Positions 23,571 through 33,483 of a DNA stretch of 64,000 bases are shown piece after piece. Position numbers and translations under genes: made by a program. The notes under the pieces were generated by a model. That model was not told where the DNA came from. It searched no databases and saw nothing but the letters and a program-made list of their open reading frames with translations. Position 1 is the first letter of the stretch, and the number at the start of each line of letters is the position of its first letter. This stretch comes from Rutpela maculata. Lineage: Eukaryota > Arthropoda > Insecta > Coleoptera > Cerambycidae. The DNA is taken from assembly GCA_936432065.2 (NCBI GenBank), contig OW386293.2:107591795-107655794 (forward strand), read 5' to 3'.

Positions 23571-25060
23571 TCAATAAAAATCCATTTTTTTGTAGAAAAC
23601 TGGAATGTCCTCGACATCATGTTTTTTTGTATGGGAACTACTTTCCCCAATTTTAAACATTTTGGGAATGTTCCAGATTGAAACGATAAATTTACTAAAT
23701 ACGTCAAAGGTTCTATAATTGTATACAGCACTTCTTTTTATTAAAAACGTGGGAATTTGATCTGGGCCAAGTGATTGTTTATTTTTTAATTTATTACTTA
23801 ATAAGTTCATTAATTCTTCAGATAGAAAAGGTTCGAGAAATAAACTGGATTGATTAAATTTAATTTAAAACCCCATTTGGAGATCTGTGACATGTTAAAA
23901 TTATAAATGTCTTTGTAGGGTTCTCTAAGATGCTAGACAATGCATACATTTCAATATGTTTTTCTATACAATATTGGTCGTCAAGATCAATTTTATTTAT
24001 ATTTAAATTAGACTTTGAAAATATTGCCACTCCTCCTCCTGTACGGAAAGTTCTACAAAAGTAGGTACTTAATTTAAAATCACTAAAGTGAATCGAATTA
24101 ATTGAGTATTCATTTGCACACGCTTCGGTCAAGCACAAAAAAATTTAAATTTATGTAGTCCTTAATGTCAATGTCAATGTTCTAAAAGGTTTGTTTTTTC
24201 TGTGTTCAAACTTTGTAATTTAATAACAAAATATCCAGGTCAAACATTATATTTCTGGATTTAATTTCTTCCGTATTTGAAAAAACCTGCTTACGCAAGC
24301 CTCAGCTGGCCAAATCTTGGGATTCATGGCTTTCTCAAAGTTATCTTCATAAATTGTGACTTATATGATAGACATAAATGGGGATATTTAGGAGATATTG
24401 ATTCACATATTACCTCAGGAAAAACGGGTGCTAACAAATGTTTAAATTCATCGATTGTCGATTTCTGGTCCACCTTGTATACATGCAGAGTTGCATATTT
24501 TGGAACACTTTTTACTGTTGCGTCTGTATTATTTCCAACAATCATTTGCCGTTTATGTCTTTTTTTATAATTAACCTCCTTCCATTGGTCATTACCATTT
24601 TTGAGGATTGGTTGTCCTCAATTTGTGATTTATCCTTAGTCAGGTTGATAATATCTTTACATTTTCGCTCAATTTCAAGCCTGAATATTTCAGCTGATAC
24701 GTTCTTTTTATTTATTTTGATGTCCCTTGTTTATTTGGTCTATTAAAATTACTCACAGTCGGATTTTTTTGTTTCAGTCCTCGTGTTGTTCACGACTTTA
24801 TCTGGAACGTTTTTCACACTATTTATTTTATCATCTTTTTATTCTGTCTGATTGCCTTGATGAATTTTATTCTTGAGTTCGAGTTGTTTGTTTAATAATA
24901 ATTTAATTTTATCATATAGTTCATTAATTATAATGTCTTTTTGTCTTATAATATAGGTGAAAATTTTTGAGTCTATCTTATTATCTGTATTTTCTATTTC
25001 CTTCACAGCATCATAATGCGGAGTTGATGTCACAAGTATCATTTTCAGTTTCACAATAAA
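23571..25060 (-). pseudogene. LINE with ORF1, endonuclease and start of RT (rearranged)
   Basis: Reading downward from 25054: a Lys/Asp-rich, probably coiled-coil ORF1 start (KDIIINELYDKIKLLLNKQL). Then an ORF1 C-terminus (24545-24324: LHVYKVDQKSTIDEFKHLLA and VFPEVICESISPKYPHLCLS) of the Jockey type. Then an AP-like endonuclease piece (24138-23860: FCRTFRTGGGVAIFSKSNLN, FIILTCHRSPNGVL). Then an RT N-terminal piece (23810-23571: KNKQSLGPDQIPTFLIK). The order matches an intact element, but each junction is deleted or frameshifted. Confidence 0.8.
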
Positions 25061-25071
25061 CTATTGTATTA

Positions 25072-25352
25072 GACCAGGGTCGATAATTTTTGAGACCAAA
25101 AAAAATTATAGTAGGATGAAACCCATTGGAGGAACCCAAAGGAAAAATAATTTACGGGCGATCTGAGGTCGGAAAGGGGAAGGGGGTGAGTTTTTAAGGG
25201 TAAAAAACGGTTTATCTCGATTTCCGGCAAAACTACAAGTCCTATGAAAAAAAGTTAAATGGCAAAGTATATTCTCTACCTTTTCCAATGGGTTTCATCA
25301 TACTATAATTTTTTTTCACTTTTTACCATTTTCAAAATTATCGACCCTGGTC
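25072..25352. mobile_element. MITE, 281 bp, TA-flanked
   Basis: The left end GACCAGGGTCGATAATTTT and, inside it, ATTATAGTAGGATGAAACCC are mirrored at the right end (GGGTTTCATCATACTATAAT, AAAATTATCGACCCTGGTC). TA flanks both sides (25070-25071, 25353-25354), suggesting a mariner-type MITE. No ORF. Confidence 0.82.
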
Positions 25353-25784
25353 TATATTGCCATCAAAATATTTCACATTTGCACATAACTGCACAATTCA
25401 AATGGAAGAGATTCACACAATATTTACACTTTATTTCATTTACTAACTTTTTATTACACCGTTTACAAGTAAGAGCGCTAGAACTACCGCTTGCGAACGC
25501 CATTGTCACACACCATAGCATAAATGGCTAGTGTAGTCAACACAATAGGGGGCTTTCACATGTTTTTGAAAATTTGAAAATGAAAAGTACCTGCTTACGG
25601 TACACTAGGTGACACTGAGATATGGTCCGCATATTTTTCTGTTGACAATGCACCAATAAAAAGGCATCATTTAACATTAGATATTGTTGACAACGAATGT
25701 CATGACGACACTTGTTTTCAGGAAACAACTACATCTGTGAAGTTATTGTAACCAAATATTACATTGTACATGTATAAACATTAT

Positions 25785-26372
25785 AACTTCCCTCACTTAC
25801 TGAAGGGAAGTATTGTAATCGTAAAAAAGTCATCCTTCGAGATTTCTAAGGATTTTTACTTTTCAGAGTACGTAAATTACGAAAATTAAAACCATTTAAT
25901 TCTGTCAGTCAGTCTGTCTGTCTATCGGACTGACTGACTGTTGACGCTACAACTACAAAACCACTTGACGGAGATGGATAATATTTGGTAGGTAGTTGAC
26001 GCTCCTGCTAACGAAAAACTGAAAACAGTTCCGTCGAATAATATACAGGGTGAACCTCATAAAAAACATAATTAAAGAAATTACGGAACACAGTAATATT
26101 TGTCATGTATGTTACACAACTGTCAAGGAAGGAAAACATGAAAAACAAATACAGGGTAGTCACCCATAAAAATCTTTTTAAGATGTGACAGAGCACGATA
26201 ATATTTCGCGTGCAGTTCATACAACTGTCAAAAAAGAAAAATATGAAAAAAAAAAATACAAAGGGATCACTCAAAGAAAAATTAAAACATGTGGCGAAGC
26301 ACGATAATATTTAGCACGTAGTTAACACAACTGTCGAAGAAGAAAAATATGAAAAAAATATACAGGGAGATC
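25785..26372 (+). repeat. Repeat family R2, copy 2, with tandem units
   Basis: Begins with hairpin CTTCCCTCACTTACTGAAGG GAAG, then a GTCTGTCTGTC tract, then three tandem units of about 120 bp (26040-26372), each with CGATAATATTT..CACGTAGTT, ACACAACTGTC and GAAAAATATGAAAAAAA. Inverse of 13730-14326. Confidence 0.75.
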
Positions 26373-26374
26373 AC

Positions 26375-26836
26375 AAAACATATGAAGTAAAAGAATTTTT
26401 GAAGGCTTTGGTTCTTGTACACACACTAAATCACAATTTTATTTTTTTCACCCCCTTTAATAATGGGGCTGGAGTGGTAATGGGGGTGGCTAATGCCAAA
26501 AAATTTTTTCTTGTATATACTAAATACCAATTTTACAGACTCTTATTTGCTTGATTCACCTATTTACCTCCATTTACCCTAATTTGCCGCCCAATCCTTC
26601 AACGGAATAAGATCAAAATATAATCTAATTCCAGATCTCGTTAAAATACATAGGTGTATCAAATTTCAAGTTAACATCTTAGGCGGTTCCAGAGTAATCA
26701 TACGTACAAGAAAAGTTACAGATAGGCCGACAGAAAATATTTTTTCCCTAAAACTTAAAATCTCAACGTTTCATTCTAAGCCATTTCCAAAAATGTTTTT
26801 GGCGTTACTCTACTTCCACTGGATGTGGAAGTAATA
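26375..26836 (-). repeat. Repeat family R1, copy 3 (inverted, partial)
   Basis: Ends with ACTTCCACTGGATGTGGAAG, the inverse of the R1 start. Inward blocks (TTACCTCCATTTACCC, GGTTCTTGTACACACACTAA) match copies 1 and 2 in reverse. It abuts R2 copy 2, so both hairpin termini face outward. Confidence 0.75.
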
Positions 26837-27506
26837 CGTAACCTACTTTTATCGGAAATCTACTATATTGATGAAACGTACTGACCTAAAGACTTGATTC
26901 TTTTACTATTGCAGTGTTGAAGGCATTCGACCTTGACCCAGTGTCAACATACAGGAGTCTACAGATGATACAACTTGCTGGAGCCAACATTGTCGGAACT
27001 CATTCGTAAAAGTGAGCTGGTCTGCTGGAATTCCAGCAATCTTCAAAGCGTACCTATAATATAAGGTTGACTTCACCAAGTTGGATCGTCTGTACAGAAT
27101 ACCGCGGTACTCGTTTTTTACTAATGCGGTTTTATTGTCTCCAAAATTGTGAAATATTGATTTGACAAAATCCTTTAACTATACCTACACTGTGGCAATT
27201 CTGGACATTTACGTCAACATTCAATATAAGGAAATGGTAGACTATCCGAGATCGCACTTATGCAGCCTTGCATACAAATCTTTCCGCGCTGACCTAGAGT
27301 CAACCCTGATTTTGATGTCACAGAGACAAAATTACCACCTTATTAATAATATATCGTAGATAATGAACGAAAACATAAGTCAAACATCCAAATAAAGCAC
27401 ATTGCCGAACTCAGAAATTAATGGTTTATCCAAATCAGTAAGAATATGTAGGGTGTAATGATTAAAATCTGTCATGTTTCCGGTAAAACTGAAAATGATA
27501 AGTACC
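26837..27506. other. No recognisable gene; slightly GC-richer
   Basis: A 65-codon open frame (27162-27359, plus) and neighbouring sequence have more balanced composition than the surroundings, but I see no family similarity, splice structure or repeat. Confidence 0.35.
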
Positions 27507-27514
27507 CTAATCAT

Positions 27515-27742
27515 CAGTGGCGGCTGGTGAAATTTCAATATTTTTTTTCTCGTCTATGGCGCATGGGACCCATACGAAATTTGGGAAATAACATCTAGAG
27601 AAGCACTTCTCTAATGACCCCTAAAAAATTTATTTATTTAATAATTAGAGAAGTGCTTCTCTAGATGTTATTTCCCAAATTTCGTATTGGTCCATGCGCC
27701 ACAGACGAGAAAAAAAAAATTAAATTTCACCAGCCGCCGCTG
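27515..27742. mobile_element. hAT MITE, 228 bp, perfect 8-bp TSD
   Basis: Ends CAGTGGCGGCTGGTGAAATT and inverse AATTTCACCAGCCGCCGCTG. Nearly the whole unit folds back (GAGAAGTGCTTCTCTAGATG on the right arm). CTAATCAT occurs exactly at 27507-27514 and 27743-27750. The CAGNGGCGGCTGG-type terminus and 8-bp TSD are hAT hallmarks. Confidence 0.93.
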
Positions 27743-27750
27743 CTAATCAT

Positions 27751-29104
27751 ATGTCAAATATTGTTTTTCTTATTTATGCATTGACGAAAAAATATAAATT
27801 AGTTTCTACAAGTTACGAGACAAATGAATCAAAGTGTGTAGGTCTTATCTCAGTGTCATCAAACAGATATAAATTCAAATTAAATATTTGCCACCAATAA
27901 AGGTTAGTGACGTCACAACTTATATATGTCAAGTCGACGTATATTTGTTTGCAGTTTATTGGTAGTTTTAAGATGAAAAATATTTAAATTGTCAACAAGA
28001 GGGCTAAATCTCACTTTTAGTTTAGGTAGAATAAATAATTTCAAATAACCCACTCAATCACAACTCAATAAAAGATGTACACAATATTCTGCCATTTATT
28101 TAAGGTAACAGTCACAACCAACAAAGTGTCGTTTTAGAAATACCTTCATATTTCAAATTTTAAATATTTTAGTTTAATAAATATTTAATTAAATTCATAT
28201 TAAAAATATGTATTAAATTAATATTTATTTACGTGATTAATTTATGTTTTACATTTAGTTATATTATTTGCATGAAACAGATATAAATATTTAATATAAA
28301 TTTACCACAATATAACACATCGCAAATAAATATATAAATCCAAAAAGTGACTTAACACTTGTTTTGGTTTGAAACAATGGAATATGTTTTTAATTATTAA
28401 ATATATCAGTATTTCACATAGATTAAAACTTTAAAATGTTACCAATAACATACACACCACAGAGCATTTGAAAATAAAAATAAAACCGTGAAGTGCTGAT
28501 AGACACTATAAACTTAGATGAGCATTTGTAAATCAGGGATTTTATATTTAGTAACCGTTACTATAAGGTCAAAATTATGAATTATTTGTAAGTCAATAAT
28601 ATCGTTAAGGAAAATTCTCCAATATAAACTGTTAATATATTTTTGAATGGATGCATTTTTGCAGTATTTTGTAAATCGTTGAGCAAAGTGTCGTAAGTAT
28701 GCTCTTAGGGCTAAGAAGATATAAGATATTTATCCAGTTGCCTTTATTAAACTGTCTCATGTGATATTCATGTACAAATAAGAATTGACTATATTTTTTT
28801 TTAGTCAAAAAAATTACCAACGTTAGATCAACAAATTAATGTTATACATGGTACATTTAAAATAGACAATACATAACATACATATAGAATTGGACTTAGC
28901 CTAACAATCAATTTAATAGTGTTTATGATAAGATAATTAATCTTCGTCTTCCATGACGATATATATTTTGTTAGTCCTCACTTAGAATCACTACTGGAAA
29001 TTGCAGCGCATCTTGAGGTAGCCTCTTTTTAAGTCTATTACTTTCAGTTTGTTGTCCTAGTTGTCCTAGTTAAAATATGAGAATAACGAAAAATAACAAG
29101 AAAT
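27751..29104. other. Very AT-rich stretch without genes
   Basis: Contains long A/T runs (28140-28330) and no coding pattern I can support. A 62-codon minus frame at 28632-28820 (HEYHMRQFNKGNW) might be the last trace of a LINE ORF2 tail, too weak to call. Confidence 0.4.
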
Positions 29105-29830
29105 CGTCGATTTACATGTTTTAACTTATTTGTCATGTCACAAACAGTATGTGTCAGTTATCAATATTACGCGCAATACAATTGATTCTGTTAACTCGGC
29201 ATCTGTAGAAATTAATATGGGCGTGCCACAAGGGTCGGTATTAAGTCCCATATTATTCTTATTATATATTAATGATCTGGATGGTTTGAGTACTTTAGCA
29301 GATTTTACTTTTTACACAGATTGCAGATCTATTATGCTATCGGGTAAAAGTGTTGATATTTTAGAGATCAAATGTGATATTTTATTGGAAAATCTTAGTG
29401 AAAATTCTCTTTATTTTAATGTTATAAAACACTGGCATTAGTGTTTCACAATAGACAAAAGAAATGTGATTTTTCAAATATTCAACTCGATAATACGTCA
29501 ATATCAACAAGGACGTCCAATGTAAAATTTTTGGGTATGAATATTTACAGTCGCTTAAATTGAAAAAACTAATGTGAATTACTGATAGCCCAATTACATT
29601 CAGTAGTTTATCAATTCAAAAATATAAAAAATGTTCTAAACACGGCTCAGGAATTTATATTTTGCCGAGGTTGATATGAAATGATGTTTTTCTATGGGGG
29701 TTTCCATCCTATCAAATAATTTATTTTTAGCTCAAAAGCGTGTGATAAGATGTATGGTAGGCTTATCCACAAGAGAGACCTGTAAAAATACATTTAAGGA
29801 CTATAATATATTGACACTTCCCATACCCGT
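29105..29830 (+). pseudogene. LINE reverse transcriptase fragment
   Basis: The open frame 29130-29441 contains the RT block NMGVPQGSVLSPILFLLYIN, then a ruined active site (YTDC in place of YADD). The following sequence in other frames gives NVKFLGMNIYSRLN, AQLHSVVYQFKNIKNVLN and KACDKMYGRL, the thumb and connection regions. The two lost catalytic residues and the frameshifts show it is dead. Confidence 0.78.
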
Positions 29831-29841
29831 GGGATAAGTGA

Positions 29842-30190
29842 CTACTGGAAGAATCGTGTGCCCCTGAGCAGACGTAATGAACCGAGGATGACGGCCTTCT
29901 GCATTCTGCCGGCTAAGACCTTTGCCGAATTTCGGCATGCCTGTATTATCTTAAGTTCTGAAAGCAGTGTGTGTCTCGTTCTGTCGAGGGCTCCTATAAT
30001 CAGTACCACTATCTTAACAGTATGGTCTGGATAGAGTCTGCGGGTTCGAAGAGCAAATCTCGATATTTTGTCCATTTTTATTACTCCTTCAAGACAATGT
30101 TGTTCTCCGCGGGAGCCGAGAACTCCACGACAAACATTGTCTTGAGTTGGTGGTTGAGGAGGACTATGTCAGGCTTGTTGGCTTGTATTT
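29842..30190 (-). pseudogene. Restriction-like endonuclease of an R2/R4-superclade LINE
   Basis: Immediately downstream of the 30169-31152 frame. One frame gives DIVLLNHQLKTMFVVEFSAP, containing the PD..(V)xE-type core of the restriction-like endonuclease (RLE) domain that cuts the target in these LINEs. After a frameshift it continues from 30075 as IVVLIIGALDRTRHTLLSEL and AGRMQKAVILGSLRLLRG. It closes the element's protein. The frameshift after the 327-aa frame inactivates this copy. Confidence 0.72.
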
Positions 30191-31152
30191 AACTGACGGT
30201 GGGAAACGAGTAGTTCCAATAAATTAGACAACACGACGGACTCCGTAGCGTAAGGCAGCACTGGTGTCTCGTCTATCCCATACGAGTGTCTTAGGTGATA
30301 ACAAAGCACTCGTAATGTTCCGTCATGCCTCTGGATATAGGCCGAGACTGCATATGTCGGACAAGCTGACAACAAGTGCATCAAAGTCTCTGGCGCCCTG
30401 CGGCAGGCCCTACAGCTGACATCAGGGACCTCTATACCCATGACACGACTTCGATAGGCGAGAGTGTTGAATACACCGTCCTGGCAAGCCATTATGAATC
30501 CCTCGGTCTCAGACTTCAGCCCGGCTGACCTTAAGAAGGAAAAGGTCAGTCTTTCGGATAAGCCAAGGTTTTCTATATTTTTATAGAACACTCCATATAT
30601 TGGCTTATCCGTGTGAAGCTGCAGAAAGATATGTTCTGCAGCTTTAATTTGGGCTTTTCGCCGAGCAGGATCCAACTCGGTGACAGAGACGCGATTTACC
30701 CGCTCGACGTCGAAGGAGAGACCAAGTTCATCGGCTTCTCTCTGTGCTGCCTTAAACAGAAATGCTCCTACCCCTGCATTTTCATGGTCTCGGACCATGC
30801 AGAGTAGGGGATCCGAACTCCTGATGACCTTACAAGCTCCATCCAGAACCATCCTATTATGGAGACTCTCCAAACTCAAGAGTCCACGGCCTCCCCGACG
30901 TCGCGGGAGGTATAGCCATGGAACGGACGATTTAGGATGCAAACTCCTGTTGAGATGCATCTTCTTGCGGGTTTCTACGTCGAGTTGAGCAACTCCTCTC
31001 GAGTTTATTTCACTACTCCAAAAGAGATCCTGGAGTAGGATCGGAACGGCAAGCCTGTTGGTAGCAGACACCTTGTTCTTCCCCGACAGTTCTGAAGACC
31101 AGATCTGTCGGAGTCGGTGCTGATACTTGCCGCGGAGAGCGTTTTTCACCAT
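30169..31152 (-). pseudogene. R2/R4-superclade LINE ORF, C-terminal half (327 aa open)
   Basis: The segment between RT and endonuclease. WLYLPRRRGGRGLLSLESL (about aa 79-97) is the conserved post-RT block. The cysteine/histidine motif CRACRRAPETLMHLLSAC (aa 247-264, C-x2-C-x8-H-x4-C) followed by YIQRHD is the zinc knuckle that precedes the RLE domain in R2, R4/Dong and related elements. It is 5'-truncated: the RT core is absent and sequence upstream of 31152 is non-coding. GC content is clearly higher than in its neighbours. Assigning R4 rather than R2 or another sister clade is inference. Confidence 0.85.
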
Positions 31153-31159
31153 ATTAGTT

Positions 31160-32539
31160 TATTATTATAACTATGAGTGATACACTTTTATATTTACATA
31201 TTTTATTAATCACTTAATAACACATAACATATATCAGTAACAAATTGTTGCACGATTGATTGATTTTTAAGGAATTTTTTTTATATTATGGATACTTATA
31301 CCATTTGTTGCTTTAATTTCTTTAACGTCAAGTGTTGGTGAGTACCAGCATGTAAACTATGCGAAGCTCTTGTCGATACCAGTAACTGCAATCATGAGAT
31401 TCAAGAGACAACACAAAAACCGTCAGTAACGTCATCAGATGGGTGATGCCCCTTCAAAGTGTGGCGCTGGGAGGAAAGAGCTTTGATGAAGCCGTATGCC
31501 CAACAGATAACCGCGACAGATGCAGATGGTGTGATGCTCTCTACTAGAATAATCCTTGGACCATGCAATGTTTACCAAGACGTTGTAGATAGGAATAACT
31601 GTAATTATTTATTATAAAGGTAAAAAGGAGCTCTATAAAAATAGTATCGAGACAACAAATACCTATTAAACTAATACCTATTAAGGCTGCACCCCCATGT
31701 GCAAGAAGAAATACTAGTCGAAACATAAAATTAATTAAGGTATTATATTATTTTTCGTGACCTAAAAGTAATAACGAGTCACAAAAGATATGCCATAGTA
31801 AATGAACAATTTTGCACCTTCAATTTACTACCGTTTTAAATTTATGGCCGAATACATAATGAATGCGTACTTAAAATACCGAAAACAATGTAACATTCCC
31901 TATCTCCATCAGAGACAGCAAAATAAATAATATAAAACTTCAAGCGCCAAATTAGCAATTGAAACAAAAGGTGTAAAACATGTGGAACTAGTACATAAAA
32001 TTCAGTAAATAGGTGCACTCCGGTCCGAAAAAGCTTATACTGCAATACGTGCTTTTACCATAACCAACCCCTGGCGCTTATTAAATTGCTGCTGTCACTT
32101 TTTATTTGGCAGTTTCAGTTGCAAGCGCAGAAGTCATGACGTGGATACCTGGATGTAATAAATCCTTAGTCCGCCGAGAGCGATTGAAAGCTCGAGCCAT
32201 CGAGACGAGATGCTTCCTGCATACCAGAGAACTCACTAACAGACCCGTACACCTAAATTTGTACAGCATTTCTGCGATGGATTTACGACGCGGGAATACT
32301 TTTATGTTCGGGTTTTTTATTACGAACATAGGTACGTAAAAATGAACTAAGAGAATGTCAAGAATAGGTAGGGCCTGACCCAAACTTCGAATTATGTACG
32401 CCACATTGTATATCGACGTTAATATAACGTTATTTAATATCAATTAGGAATGTCAAAGTCAACCTGAATTAATAGAATATAGTTCCATAATACCCGGATA
32501 TAGATCGATATATAAAGTGGGCGTATTCAGTGTTTCAAT
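31160..32539. other. No recognisable gene
   Basis: Two overlapping open frames near 32102-32443 (113 codons minus, 77 codons plus) have no recognised similarity. About 31310-31560 is more GC-balanced but carries no identifiable motif. Confidence 0.35.
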
Positions 32540-32965
32540 ATTCCTCTACCTTTATAGCCAGGGAGGTAGCGACAGTTTTCGTGAAATCATTTGGATAAAG
32601 CTAGATTTTTTTACCATGATAGCTTAGATAGTATCAATGATGAAGGTGCAACTCTGCTAATCTATAAGCCCTGCAGAAATGAGTAAAAAATTAAATAACA
32701 TGTTGCAAAAAGAGAGATAAATTTTCTGAAATGTCACAAAATGTCACTTTTGATTCGTTCGTGCCGAGCCGAATTTTCGAGTTTCGCCGTGCAATTTACG
32801 ATCAGGTTTATCTAGAAGACTTCCTCTATACGTCCCGACATCGTACGGTCGTTCCAATGGTGTTTTTCGAAAAATATGAACGTGTCAAGATTGCATGTTT
32901 TTGCAATTTTTTCGGCGTCGAAATGCAAGCTGTCAAATTTGCGTGTTGGCTAGCCCTGGGCTAAC
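32540..32965 (+). repeat. Repeat family R3, copy 2
   Basis: Shares GCCAGGGAGGTAGCGACAG, ATGATAGCTTAGAYAGTATC and a short translated stretch (TSRHRTVVPMVFFEKYE, CFCNFFGVEM) with 61840-62135 (TSRHRTAVPMVFFETLQ, CFYNFFGSKM). Conservation of the peptide across copies could reflect either coding use or simple copying. Confidence 0.75.
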
Positions 32966-33164
32966 TTTAACCTTGGGGCAAAGTGAGTATTAAATTCGCA
33001 TCCGTTTATCCACCACAATTTATGTGCGAGTTAGAAAACCCTTGAATAACCTGAGGTTGGTAACGCTTTCTACAGAGCTACTCAGCTCTAGACTGATTGT
33101 AGTTAGCCGAGAAATTAGTAATTTTTTGTTTGTTAGCTTTTTAAGTTTTTGTTACTAAGTTAAA

Positions 33165-33481
33165 AGCAGCCCAAAAAAAGTGAAATACGGTGTTCCACAA
33201 GGAACAGTTTTAGCTCCGCAATTATTTCTGTTTTTCGTAAATAATATGCTAGAATTATGTATAAGCAGGGATATTATCGCGTATGCCGATGACACTTCTC
33301 TAACATTTCATGGTACAGATTGATCTGAAGTCACCAAAAAAAGTAGAAAAGGGACTATATAAAATTAAATGTTGGTTGGACAACAATCTATAAGGTCTTA
33401 ATCACTCAAAAACAAAATTCATCACATTTAGTAATAGTTCTAGACTACAACCGAACATTTAGTTCAGAAATATTACGTTTT
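33165..33481 (+). pseudogene. LINE reverse transcriptase, left half (split by E3)
   Basis: Reads KYGVPQGTVLAPQLFLFFVN then DIIAYADDTSLTFHGTD, with the YADD active site intact, then a thumb piece (NHSKTKFITFSNSSRLQPN) up to the E3 border. Stops and shifts are present. Its continuation is at 35489-35815. Confidence 0.8.
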
Positions 33482-33483
33482 TA

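Noticed and set aside
30613..30988. Plus-strand ORFs of 64 and 102 aa
   Set aside because: Opposite-strand shadows of the R2/R4-type LINE frame.
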